From JANMAT01 sp031359995 (GTDB lineage Bacteria; Actinomycetota; Acidimicrobiia; Acidimicrobiales; Ilumatobacteraceae), in the NCBI GenBank assembly GCA_031359995.1, contig JANMAT010000201.1:1-26213 (forward strand): a DNA stretch of 26,213 nucleotides. The letters are read 5' to 3'. The notes under the pieces are model-generated. The model ran no database searches. It had not been told where the DNA came from and worked only from the letters and a program-made list of their open reading frames with translations. Below, piece by piece: positions 1 through 7,018 of this stretch. Both the position numbers and the translations under genes were made by a program. The first letter of the stretch is position 1, and every line of letters starts with the position of its first letter.

Positions 1-230
1 CCCGACAGGCCCAGCTGACGGGCCTTCAGCATCGGGGCGAGGACGGTCTTCATCAGCGTCTGGCCGGTCTTGAAGTCCTTGCCGCTGATGGCCACGTTGC
101 GTTCGGTGGCCAGCTGGCGCAGCACCGGCGTGTCGACGGCGAGGTTGGGTGAACCGTTGGCGAACGGGACGCCTTCCAGGATGGCGGCGTAGGCGTAGAG
201 CATCGACGGTGCGATCATCTCGCCGTCGAC
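1..230 (-). pseudogene. Inositol-3-phosphate synthase, internal fragment (left, inverted copy)
   Basis: Read on the minus strand, this stretch encodes an internal piece of inositol-3-phosphate synthase, the NAD-dependent enzyme that makes 1L-myo-inositol 1-phosphate from glucose 6-phosphate. Recognisable pieces in order are GEMIAPSMLYAYAAILEG, VPFANGSPNLAVDTP and SGKDFKTGQTLMKTVLAP. It runs off the window start towards its C-terminus, so the 3' end cannot be judged. Its 5' end is lost at about 219-230, where the reading switches to the opposite strand and enters a second copy of the same gene. It may be a rearranged paralogue, or another strain's allele joined by assembly or amplification. 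Family assignment is secure; its status as a gene is not. Confidence 0.7.
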
Positions 231-361
231 ACGCCGGCGCTGCGCCAGCTGGCCACCGAGCGCAACGTGCCCATCAGCGGCAAGGACTTCAAGACGGGCC
301 AGACCCTGATGAAAACGGTGCTGGCGCCCATGCTCAAGGCCCGTCAGCTCGGCCTGTCGGG
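1..361. repeat. Imperfect inverted repeat, 143-bp arms (1-143 / 219-361)
   Basis: The reverse complement of 1-143 aligns without gaps to 219-361 with 13 mismatches (about 91% identity). Eleven mismatches are synonymous third-position changes and two change a residue (V/A and A/P). The pattern is real coding divergence and not sequencing error. The 75-bp spacer (144-218) is coding sequence of the left copy. The 12-mer GTCGACGGCGAG at 132-143 is repeated inverted at 219-230, exactly at the strand switch. Confidence 0.85.
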
Positions 362-881
362 GTGGTACTCCACCAACATCCTGGGCAACCGCGACGGCGA
401 GGTGCTCGACGCCCCCGAGAACTTCAAGACCAAGGAGGAGTCGAAGCTCGGCGTGCTCGAGGACATCCTCGAACCGACGAAGAACCCCGACCTGTACGGC
501 AACGTCTTCCACAAGGTCAGCATCAACTACTACCCGCCCCGCGGTGACAACAAGGAGGGCTGGGACAACATCGACATCTTCGGGTGGCTCGGCTACCCGA
601 TGCAGATCAAGGTCGACTTCCTCTGCCGCGACTCCATTTTGGCGGCGCCGCTCGCCCTCGACCTCGTGCTGTTCATGGACCTCGCCCAGCGCGCCGGCCT
701 GGGCGGCATCCAGGAGTGGCTGAGCTTCTACTACAAGAGCCCGCAGACGGCGCCCGGCCTGTATCCCGAGCACGACCTGTTCATCCAGCAGACCAAGCTG
801 AAGAACACGCTGCGCTGGATGATGGGCGAGGACCCCATCACCCATCTCGGCCGCGAGTACTACATGGGCGACGACGACTGA
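219..881 (+). CDS. ino1: Inositol-3-phosphate synthase (Ino1), C-terminal part
   Basis: The frame is open from the junction at 219 to the TGA at 879-881 and encodes about 220 residues, matching the C-terminal half of actinobacterial inositol-3-phosphate synthase (usually 360 residues or more). Visible family signatures are SGKDFKTGQTLMKT near the start, then GWYSTNILGNRDG and DIFGWLGYPMQIKVDFLCRDS, and the tail GREYYMGDDD. The product feeds phosphatidylinositol and, in some actinobacteria, mycothiol synthesis. A GTG at 267 exists, but starting there would discard most of the enzyme including the Rossmann NAD site, so this is a 5'-truncated copy and not a short gene. The last 22 bp overlap the convergent gene at 860-1396. 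Confidence 0.85.
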   Translation, partial: LAVDTPALRQLATERNVPISGKDFKTGQTLMKTVLAPMLKARQLGLSGWYSTNILGNRDGEVLDAPENFKTKEESKLGVLEDILEPTKNPDLYGNVFHKVSINYYPPRGDNKEGWDNIDIFGWLGYPMQIKVDFLCRDSILAAPLALDLVLFMDLAQRAGLGGIQEWLSFYYKSPQTAPGLYPEHDLFIQQTKLKNTLRWMMGEDPITHLGREYYMGDDD

Positions 882-1396
882 CCGCTGACGCGCTCGTCGA
901 CGGTGCGGGCGAGATCGCCCAGGATCTGGTGCGTGCTCTCGGGCGCGAGGCGCCCGAGCACGGTGAGCTCCACCAGCATGTGGGCCCGCCGGACGTGCAG
1001 GTGCTCGATGAGCACGCCGCTACCGGGCGGCAGGGCGTCGGCGGTGAAGAACGCTTCGTCGCCCACGCCGGGCGCACCGATCCACGACGCCGTCGCCGCC
1101 TTCAGGGCGTGGAAGCGGGCCTCGGCGCGATCGTCGACCGACACCGCCACCGACAGGGCCCGCATCGAGCACGCCGGGCTGATGCCCCGCCAGCTGCACG
1201 AGCCCGGCGTGACCGACGTGGTCACCATCTCACCGGGCGACGCCGCGCCCACGGCCCACATGGCGGCGTCGGGTGGCACCAGGCGGCACACGTCGACCGG
1301 GGCGGCGCTGGCGGCTCGGTCGGCCGGCCACCACAGGCCGGCGGCCAACAGCGCGCCGACGGCGGCGAGTCCGGCACGGAGCTGTCGTAGCTTCAT
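860..1396 (-). CDS. Secreted DUF3558-like hypothetical protein
   Basis: A 178-residue protein. The N-terminus has basic residues (MKLRQLR), a hydrophobic stretch of about 15 residues and an Ala-rich region ending AASAA, consistent with a Sec signal peptide cleaved near residue 30-32. There is no lipobox cysteine. The mature part begins PVDVCRLVPPDAA and continues with a spaced CSWRG and CSMRALSVAV. This C-x-L..., CSW and beta-strand pattern resembles the DUF3558 family of actinobacterial exported proteins, whose function is unknown. The ATG at 1396 is supported by a TAGGCT hexamer 7 nt upstream, as in leaderless genes. The 3' end overlaps the convergent ino1 fragment by 22 bp. Exported status is fairly sure; the family is tentative. 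Confidence 0.6.
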   Translation of the reverse strand: MKLRQLRAGLAAVGALLAAGLWWPADRAASAAPVDVCRLVPPDAAMWAVGAASPGEMVTTSVTPGSCSWRGISPACSMRALSVAVSVDDRAEARFHALKAATASWIGAPGVGDEAFFTADALPPGSGVLIEHLHVRRAHMLVELTVLGRLAPESTHQILGDLARTVDERVSGQSSSPM

Positions 1397-1403
1397 GGAC
1401 GAG

Positions 1404-1409
1404 AGCCTA
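1404..1409 (-). promoter_or_regulatory. TAGGCT -10 hexamer, leaderless start of 860-1396
   Basis: TAGGCT (TANNNT type) ends 7 nt before the ATG at 1396 on the minus strand. This spacing puts the transcription start at or next to the start codon. No Shine-Dalgarno sequence lies in between. No convincing -35 box was seen. Confidence 0.5.
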
Positions 1410-1412
1410 GGC

Positions 1413-1829
1413 TCAGGTCAAGCGGACCTGGACGTCGATGTTGCCGCGGGTGGCGTTGGAGTACGGGCACACCTCGTGGGCACGGGCGACGAGCGTCTCG
1501 GCGGCACCCTTGTCGAGGTGCGGCAGCTCGACTTCGAGGGTCACCGCCAGGCCGAACCCGCCCCCCTCGTTGGCGCCGATGCCCACCGAGCACGCCACCG
1601 CCGACTCCTCGACGTTCTGCTTCGTGGCACCGGCCACGAACTTGAGCGCCGAGTGGAAGCAGGCGGCATAACCGAGCGCGAACAGCTGCTCGGGATTGGC
1701 GCCCTGGCCCGACCCACCCATCTCGGTGGGGATGGCGAGATCGATCGACAGCGAGCCGTCCTGCAGCGCGGTGTGACCGTTGCGGCCGTCACCGGTGGAC
1801 AGCGCGTGAGCGGTGTAGAGCGGGGTCAT
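1413..1829 (-). CDS. ohr: Organic hydroperoxide resistance protein (Ohr/OsmC family)
   Basis: 138 residues, the normal Ohr length. The N-terminus MTPLYTAHALSTGDGRNGH matches the family opening (LYTA...GRxGH). The peroxidatic cysteine C57 lies in LGYAACFHSAL and the resolving C121 in EVCPYSNATRGN. R16 and E47 (NPEQLF), which position the active site in Ohr structures, are present. It is a thiol peroxidase that reduces organic and lipid hydroperoxides, usually with lipoyl-type reductants, in the cytoplasm. An in-frame GTG at 1844 would add five residues (MLSPA); the ATG at 1829 fits the family start better. No strong Shine-Dalgarno is visible for either. Ohr is often controlled by OhrR, but no ohrR gene is present here. 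A second peroxidase-like gene lies at 3510-4094. Confidence 0.92.
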   Translation of the reverse strand: MTPLYTAHALSTGDGRNGHTALQDGSLSIDLAIPTEMGGSGQGANPEQLFALGYAACFHSALKFVAGATKQNVEESAVACSVGIGANEGGGFGLAVTLEVELPHLDKGAAETLVARAHEVCPYSNATRGNIDVQVRLT

Positions 1830-1885
1830 GGCCGGACTCAACACCGGCCGACCGGACCGGCATTCCCGCGGCGGGCGCGGACGCC

Positions 1886-3445
1886 TCAGGCGCCGACCTC
1901 GGTCAGCGCCTCGCTGATGCCGGCGGTGGTGCGCAGCTCGATCTCGGGCAGGAAGATCGCCCAGCCGATGGCGATGACCAGCGCGAACGCCGCCACCCAG
2001 TAGATGCGGCTCACGCCGGTGGCGAGAGCGTCGATGACGGCCGAACGGGTCGAGTCGGGCAGCGCCTTGATCTGGGCCGGCGTGCGGATGAGCTTCACCG
2101 CCGCGGCGGGTGTGCCGCCGATGCGGGCCGGCAGCTCGGAGCGGATGGTGCTGTTGAGCACGGTGCCGAACACGGCCAGGCCCAGTGAGCCGCCGAGCGA
2201 GCGGGCGAACATCATCGTGGCCGTGGCCACGCCGAGGTCACGCATCTCGCAGGCGTTCTGCAGCGCGATCGACGATGTCGTGTACACCGCGCCCGAGCCG
2301 AGCCCGAGGATGAACATGAACGGGGCGAGGAACAGGTACGAGGTGCCCCCGTTGATCTGGGCGATGAAGAACAGACCCAGGGCCATGCCGATGGTGCCGA
2401 GCAACGGGAAGACCTTGTAGCGGCCCGTCCTGGCGATGACCCTGCCGGCCGTGAACGACGTGATCACCACCCCGACCATCACCGGCAGCATGCGCAGACC
2501 CGACAGCGTGGGCCGCACGAACAGGGCGTCCTGGAAGTACAGCGGCAGGAAGTTCGCCGCACCGAACGACGTGGCACCGGCGAAGAAGCCGAGCATGCAG
2601 CACGCCAGCACGACCTTGTTGCGGAACAACCGCAGCGGGATCATCGGCTCGACGGCCCGACGTTCCTGGGCGACGAAGGCCACCAGCAGCACCACCGCGC
2701 CGATGAGGAACCCGAGCACGTTGCCATTCGTCCAGCCCGACTTCCCTTCTTCGAGCCCGATCATGAGCATGGCGAGTCCGGCCGACAGGAACGCCGCGCC
2801 GAGCCAGTCGATGCGCGCCTCGCGCCGATTGAACGGCAGCTTCAGCGCGAAGTGCGAGGCGATCGACGCCGCCGCCACCAGCGGCAGGTTGATGAAGAAG
2901 ATCCACCGCCAGCTCGCATGGTCGACGATGGTGCCGCCCACGAGCGGGCCGGCCAGCGCGGCGAGGGCGAAGGCGATCGTGAAGTAGCCGATGTAGCGGC
3001 CGCGCTCTCGCGGCGGGAGGATGTCGCCCAGGATGGCGAAGGACAGCGCCTGGATGGCCCCGCCGCCGAGGCCCTGCACGGCCCGGAAGGCGATGAGCTG
3101 CCCCATCGACTGGGCCAGCCCGCACAGCAGCGAGCCGACGAAGAACATCGCCATCGTCGACTGGAACACGATCCGTCGACCGAACAGGTCGGACAGCTTG
3201 CCGAGCAGCGGGGCGGCGATGGTGGCCGTGACGATGTAGGCCGTGCCCACCCAGGCGAAGCTCTCGAACGCGTTGAACTGACCGGCGATCGTGGGCAACG
3301 CCGTCGTCACGATGTTGGTGTCGAGCGTGGCCAGCAGCACGGCGATCACGAGTGCACCGAGCACCGTGAGCAACCGGCGCTGGGTGAAGCCCGGCACCGT
3401 CGACATCCGTGCACCTCGTGCGGCCGACGCATCCTCGACTGACAC
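1886..3445 (-). CDS. MFS drug/proton antiporter, DHA2 family (14 TM)
   Basis: A 519-residue polytopic membrane protein of the EmrB/QacA (DHA2) type. It shows the family's first helix signature LDTNIVTTALPTIAGQF, motif A in the loop after helix 2 (GKLSDLFGRR), and the antiporter region GPLVGGTIVDHASWRWIFFINLP between helices 5 and 6. Length and hydrophobic pattern fit 14 membrane segments. It would export a hydrophobic drug or metabolite using the proton gradient; the substrate cannot be told. The GTG start at 3445 is supported by a GGGGGAGG Shine-Dalgarno 4-5 nt upstream. A later ATG at 3406 would leave the leader without that signal. No TetR or MarR regulator is adjacent. Confidence 0.9.
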   Translation of the reverse strand: MSVEDASAARGARMSTVPGFTQRRLLTVLGALVIAVLLATLDTNIVTTALPTIAGQFNAFESFAWVGTAYIVTATIAAPLLGKLSDLFGRRIVFQSTMAMFFVGSLLCGLAQSMGQLIAFRAVQGLGGGAIQALSFAILGDILPPRERGRYIGYFTIAFALAALAGPLVGGTIVDHASWRWIFFINLPLVAAASIASHFALKLPFNRREARIDWLGAAFLSAGLAMLMIGLEEGKSGWTNGNVLGFLIGAVVLLVAFVAQERRAVEPMIPLRLFRNKVVLACCMLGFFAGATSFGAANFLPLYFQDALFVRPTLSGLRMLPVMVGVVITSFTAGRVIARTGRYKVFPLLGTIGMALGLFFIAQINGGTSYLFLAPFMFILGLGSGAVYTTSSIALQNACEMRDLGVATATMMFARSLGGSLGLAVFGTVLNSTIRSELPARIGGTPAAAVKLIRTPAQIKALPDSTRSAVIDALATGVSRIYWVAAFALVIAIGWAIFLPEIELRTTAGISEALTEVGA

Positions 3446-3509
3446 GACGCCTCCCCCTCGGATCGTTGTCCCCTACAACGAACACTACGGCATGGTCTGT
3501 CGGCGGCCG

Positions 3510-4094
3510 TCAGCCGCCCTTGGGCACCCGGCCCATGAGGAAGAACTCGGCGTTGGGCCGCAAGGCCGTCCAGTGGGCCATGCGGTTGGACAGGGCGAAG
3601 AACGCGGCGATGGCCCCGATGTCCCAGATGTCGTCGTCGTTGAAGCCGACGGCCCGCAGCCGCTCGAAGGCGTCCTCGCCCACCGAGGCCGGCGCGGTGG
3701 CCAGTTGCACGGCCACGTCGAGCATGGCCCGCTGGCGCTCGGTCACCGGCGCCTTGGCGTGGTCGATGGCGAGCTCGTCGGCCAGCAGCGGGTCCTTGGC
3801 CCGAATGCGCAGGATCGCCCCGTGGGCGACCACGCAGTACAGGCAGTCGTTGGCCGCGCTGGTGGCCACCACGATCATCTCCCGCTCGGCCTTCGACAGG
3901 CCGCCCTCGCGCTCCATGAGGGCGTCGTGGTAGCTCATGAAGGCGCGCAGCTCGTCGGGGCGGTGCGCGAGCGCCAGGAACACGTTGGGCACGAAGCCCG
4001 ACTTCTCCTGGATGCCCTCGATGCGCCGGCGCAGGTCGTCGGGCAGGTCCACGAGGGCGGGCACCGGGAAGCGGCTGATGGGTCGGTCGGCCAT
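3510..4094 (-). CDS. AhpD/carboxymuconolactone decarboxylase-like peroxidase-related protein
   Basis: 194 residues. The core motif ANDCLYCVVAH gives C84, C87 and H91, the CxxC-x3-H site of AhpD-type alkylhydroperoxidases, preceded by the acidic cluster SKAERE (residues 67-72). The length and the C-terminal half (NDDDIWDIGAIAAFFALSNRMAHW) match the uncharacterised peroxidase-related subfamily, not true carboxymuconolactone decarboxylase. It is likely a cytoplasmic, all-helical thiol reductant or peroxidase. The ATG at 4094 is preceded 6 nt upstream by CACACT, a weak -10-like hexamer, and no Shine-Dalgarno is seen. It is transcribed divergently from the adenosine deaminase gene across a 59-bp gap. 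With Ohr it suggests local peroxide-defence content, but the two are separated by the MFS gene. Confidence 0.85.
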   Translation of the reverse strand: MADRPISRFPVPALVDLPDDLRRRIEGIQEKSGFVPNVFLALAHRPDELRAFMSYHDALMEREGGLSKAEREMIVVATSAANDCLYCVVAHGAILRIRAKDPLLADELAIDHAKAPVTERQRAMLDVAVQLATAPASVGEDAFERLRAVGFNDDDIWDIGAIAAFFALSNRMAHWTALRPNAEFFLMGRVPKGG

Positions 4095-4141
4095 CGCGCC
4101 AGTGTGCCATCGGTCCGGGCGCGGCCGGCCCTCCGCGCCGG

Positions 4142-4147
4142 TACCCT
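4142..4147 (+). promoter_or_regulatory. TACCCT -10 hexamer, leaderless start of add
   Basis: TACCCT ends 6 nt before the ATG at 4154, leaving no space for a 5' leader or a Shine-Dalgarno. It lies in the 59-bp gap between divergent genes. Confidence 0.5.
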
Positions 4148-4153
4148 GCAGCG

Positions 4154-5245
4154 ATGGCCAGCTTCGCCAGCCTCCAGCGCTGCCCCAAGGTCCTGCTCCA
4201 CGACCACCTCGACGGCGGGGTGCGCCCGGCCACGGTGGTAGAGCTGGCCGCCGAGTACGGCTACCCGAACCTGCCCAGCACCGACGTGGCCGCCCTGTCG
4301 ACGTGGTTCCACCGCGGCGCCAAGCGCAACGACCTCGTGCTCTACCTGGAGACGTTCGCCCACACCGTGGGCGTGATGCAGCACCGTGACGCCGTCGAGC
4401 GCGTGGCCTACGAGTGCGCGCGCGACCTGGCCGAGGACGGCGTCGTGTACGCCGAGATCCGCTACGCGCCCGAGCTCCACGTGGAGGCGGGCCTGACCCT
4501 GGACGAGGTCGTCGATGCCGTCACCGCCGGGTTCGAGCGGGGCACCGCCGGCACCAACCTGCGGCTCTACTCGATCCTGTCGGCCATGCGCACCGCGGCG
4601 CGTTCCGCCGAGATCGCCGAGCTGGCCGTGCGCCACCGCGACGGTGGCGTGGTCGGCTTCGACATCGCCGGGGCCGAGGCCGGGCACCCGCCCACGCGCC
4701 ACCTCGACGCGTTCCAGTACGTGAAGCAGCAGAACTTCCACGCCACCATCCACGCCGGCGAGGCGTTCGGCCTGCCCTCGATCTGGGAGGCGCTGCAGTG
4801 GTGCGGCGCCGAGCGCCTGGGCCACGGCGTCCGCATCGTCGACGACATCACCGTGGTCGACGGCCAGTACGTGCTCGGCCGCCTGGCCGCCTACGTGCGC
4901 GACCGGCGCATCCCGCTCGAGCTGTGCCCCACCTCGAACGTGAACACGGGCGTGTGCGGGTCGATCGCCGAGCACCCCATCGGCCTGCTGCGCAAGCTCC
5001 GCTTCCGCGTCACGGTGAACACCGACAACCGCCTCATGAGCGACACGTCGATGACGAACGAGTTCGTGCAGCTCGCAGAGGCGTTCGGCTGGGGCATCAG
5101 CGACTTCGAGTGGCTCACGGTGAACGCCATGAAGTCGGCGTTCGCCCCGTTCGACGAGCGCCTGCGCATCATCAACGAACGCATCAAGCCGGTGTACGCC
5201 TCGCTGAAGGACGCCGACATCGGCGTCAGCGCCGCCGGGCGCTGA
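4154..5245 (+). CDS. add: Adenosine deaminase
   Basis: 363 residues of a TIM-barrel metal hydrolase that converts adenosine or deoxyadenosine to inosine. The zinc ligands and catalytic residues are visible: H16 and H18 in LLHDHLDGG, H200 and E203 in IHAGEAFG, H224 in RLGHGVRI and D291 in VTVNTDNRL. In many adenosine deaminases the last motif is TDD; here the second Asp is Asn, which I recall from other actinobacterial enzymes. The ATG at 4154 gives the expected N-terminus just before the first metal motif and is preceded by a leaderless-type TACCCT. It stands alone between a divergent peroxidase gene and the convergent ybaK. Purine salvage is the likely role; an adenosine-kinase-like gene lies at 13681-14682. 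Confidence 0.92.
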   Translation: MASFASLQRCPKVLLHDHLDGGVRPATVVELAAEYGYPNLPSTDVAALSTWFHRGAKRNDLVLYLETFAHTVGVMQHRDAVERVAYECARDLAEDGVVYAEIRYAPELHVEAGLTLDEVVDAVTAGFERGTAGTNLRLYSILSAMRTAARSAEIAELAVRHRDGGVVGFDIAGAEAGHPPTRHLDAFQYVKQQNFHATIHAGEAFGLPSIWEALQWCGAERLGHGVRIVDDITVVDGQYVLGRLAAYVRDRRIPLELCPTSNVNTGVCGSIAEHPIGLLRKLRFRVTVNTDNRLMSDTSMTNEFVQLAEAFGWGISDFEWLTVNAMKSAFAPFDERLRIINERIKPVYASLKDADIGVSAAGR

Positions 5246-5270
5246 ACCGGGCCGCCGGGGTCGCGGTGGC

Positions 5271-5759
5271 CTACCCGGCCGCCACCGGTGCCACCGTGGC
5301 GCCGAGCAGCTCGATGAGCGCGGCCGGGGCCACGCCGATCTGGAGCCCGCGCCGCCCCCCACTCACGTACATGGTGTCGAGGGCGAGCGCCGACGCGTCG
5401 ACCACCGTGGGCAGGCGCGTGCGCTGCCCCAGCGGGCTGATGCCGCCGACCACGTACCCGGTGAGCCGTTCGGCGACCTCGGGCGGGGCCATGTCGGCCC
5501 GCTTGGCGCCCACGGCGGCGGCCAGCCGCTTGAGCGACAGGTGCCCGGCCACGGGCACCACCGCCACCAACGGCCGGCCGTCGGCCTGGGCCACGAGCGT
5601 CTTGAACACCTGGTGCTCGTCGATGCCGACGGCAGCGGCGACCAGGCGGCCGTAGTTCGGCTCGTCGGGGTCGACGTCGTAGGGGTGCTGGGTGTGAGGC
5701 ACCTTGGCCCGCTGCAGGGCCAGCAGGGCCGGGGTGCCCCCACCGAGGGCCTTGCTCAC
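5271..5759 (-). CDS. ybaK: Cys-tRNA(Pro) deacylase, YbaK/EbsC family
   Basis: 162 residues, typical of free-standing YbaK/EbsC editing proteins, which hydrolyse mischarged Cys-tRNA(Pro) in trans. Family features are the N-terminal ALLALQRAKVPHTQHPY, then DEHQVFKTLVA with the conserved lysine, LVAVVPVAGHLSLKRLAAAVG, and the glycine-rich GYVVGGISPLGQRTRLPTVVD. The start is a GTG at 5759. No clear Shine-Dalgarno is visible. It converges with add (25-bp gap) and is divergent from upp (47-bp gap). Confidence 0.9.
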   Translation of the reverse strand: MSKALGGGTPALLALQRAKVPHTQHPYDVDPDEPNYGRLVAAAVGIDEHQVFKTLVAQADGRPLVAVVPVAGHLSLKRLAAAVGAKRADMAPPEVAERLTGYVVGGISPLGQRTRLPTVVDASALALDTMYVSGGRRGLQIGVAPAALIELLGATVAPVAAG

Positions 5760-5806
5760 GACGCGCTCAGGAGGTTCATCGCCCGCGATCCTGCCAGGAT
5801 GGGGCC

Positions 5807-6433
5807 GTGCAGATCACGGTGATCGACCATCCGCTGGCCGCCGAACGGCTGGCCATCCTCCGCGACGCGACCACGTCGAACGCGGAGTTCCGCCAGGCTC
5901 TGGACGGGCTCGGCGGCATGCTCGTGTACGAGGCCACCCGCAGCCTGGCCACCACCGAGGGCACCGTCATCACGCCCCTCGGTCCGGCGCCGTCGCGGTC
6001 GCTGGCCCAGGTGCCCCTGCTCGTCCCGGTGCTACGCGCCGGTGTCGGCCTGGTGCAGCCGGCCCTGCGGCTCATCCCCCAGGCCGAGGTCGGCTTCGTG
6101 GGCCTGGCCCGCGACGAAGAGACCTTCAACCCCCGGCCGTACCTGGCCAAGCTGCCCGGGAACCTGCAGGGGCGCCCGATCCTGGTGCTCGACCCCATGC
6201 TGGCCACCGGCGGGTCGTTGGAGTTCACGATCCGCCTGCTGCTCGAGCGCGGCGCCGAGCCGCCCCTCACCGTCGTGTGCGTGCTGGCCGCCCCCGAGGG
6301 CATCGAGCGCATGAAGGCCACGGGCATCGACATGCACCTGGTCACCGCCGCCATCGACAGCCATCTCGACGAGCACGCCTTCATCGTGCCGGGGCTGGGT
6401 GACGCGGGTGACCGCCAGTTCGGTCTTTGGTGA
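5807..6433 (+). CDS. upp: Uracil phosphoribosyltransferase
   Basis: 208 residues, full length for Upp, which makes UMP from uracil and PRPP. The PRPP loop LDPMLATGGS is at residues 128-137. The conserved early segments LVPVLRAGVGLV and GFVGLARDEET are present, and the C-terminus GLGDAGDRQFGLW matches the usual uracil-binding end (GDAGDR.FG). The GTG start at 5807 gives the standard N-terminus. CAGGAT, a weak -10-like hexamer, ends 6 nt upstream and is part of a perfect 6+1+6 palindrome ATCCTGCCAGGAT (5788-5800). Its last 402 bp are overlapped antisense by the long frame of the DUF5317 gene. Confidence 0.95.
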   Translation: MQITVIDHPLAAERLAILRDATTSNAEFRQALDGLGGMLVYEATRSLATTEGTVITPLGPAPSRSLAQVPLLVPVLRAGVGLVQPALRLIPQAEVGFVGLARDEETFNPRPYLAKLPGNLQGRPILVLDPMLATGGSLEFTIRLLLERGAEPPLTVVCVLAAPEGIERMKATGIDMHLVTAAIDSHLDEHAFIVPGLGDAGDRQFGLW

Positions 6434-7018
6434 CACCGGGTCCAGGAGCTGTCCGGGCGGGGGCACCGGCGCCCGCATGCGGCGACGACCGGGCCGGCGC
6501 GAGCCGCACGCCGTGTGCATCACGACGCCCATGCCCACCACGAGGAGCACGTCGCCCACGCTGAACACGTTGGCCAGCGGGAACCCCTGGGGGATGGCGA
6601 ACACGTCGCCCAGGAACCACAGCGGCGCGCCGGTGGAGGGCACCGAGTTGTCGAACTGCGTGCTGTCGGCGACCATGCCGGCGATGCGGGCTGCCGTCGG
6701 CGACGCCGGCATCACGCCACCGTTGGTGGCGATGGCGAGGATGTTCAGCAGGCCGCCCAAGGTCACCAGCCACAGCCCGGGGATGCGCAGGTTCACGACC
6801 ACGAACCAGCCGGCCAGCGCGTAGGTGAAGAGGTGGATCGCCGACGCCATCGTGTGCGGGATGACGTGGTTGAAGACGTTGAGGATCCCGATCTGCAACA
6901 CGACCGATGCCAGCGCGGCCCAGAGCCCCCGCACCCGCACGTCGCCGAGGTGCGACAGGTGGCCGCCGAACAACGGCACCGACAGCACCACGAACACGAA
7001 GGCGACGGGCAGGATCAC
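6032..7018 (-). CDS. DUF5317 integral membrane protein with a C-terminal run-on
   Basis: The first 170-180 residues match DUF5317, a small membrane family of unknown function with about five hydrophobic segments. Recognisable parts are RVRGLWAALASVVLQIG, IPGLWLVTLGGLLNILAI, ATNGGVMPASP, LWFLGDVFAIP and NVFSVGDVLLVVGMG. The family normally ends shortly after that last segment. Here no stop is met, and the frame continues to 6032 through about 130 basic and polar residues, most of them antisense to upp. That tail looks non-natural, so the true 3' end may be disturbed by a lost stop or a frameshift near 6480. The GTG start at 7018 overlaps the TGA of the upstream GGDEF-EAL gene (GTGA), indicating translational coupling. 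Confidence 0.65.
   Translation of the reverse strand: MILPVAFVFVVLSVPLFGGHLSHLGDVRVRGLWAALASVVLQIGILNVFNHVIPHTMASAIHLFTYALAGWFVVVNLRIPGLWLVTLGGLLNILAIATNGGVMPASPTAARIAGMVADSTQFDNSVPSTGAPLWFLGDVFAIPQGFPLANVFSVGDVLLVVGMGVVMHTACGSRRPGRRRMRAPVPPPGQLLDPVSPKTELAVTRVTQPRHDEGVLVEMAVDGGGDQVHVDARGLHALDALGGGQHAHDGEGRLGAALEQQADRELQRPAGGQHGVEHQDRAPLQVPGQLGQVRPGVEGLFVAGQAHEADLGLGDEPQGRLHQADTGA

Noticed and set aside
3346..4233. Alternative frames over the AhpD-like gene and the add promoter region
   Set aside because: No family similarity, and they conflict with two confidently assigned genes.
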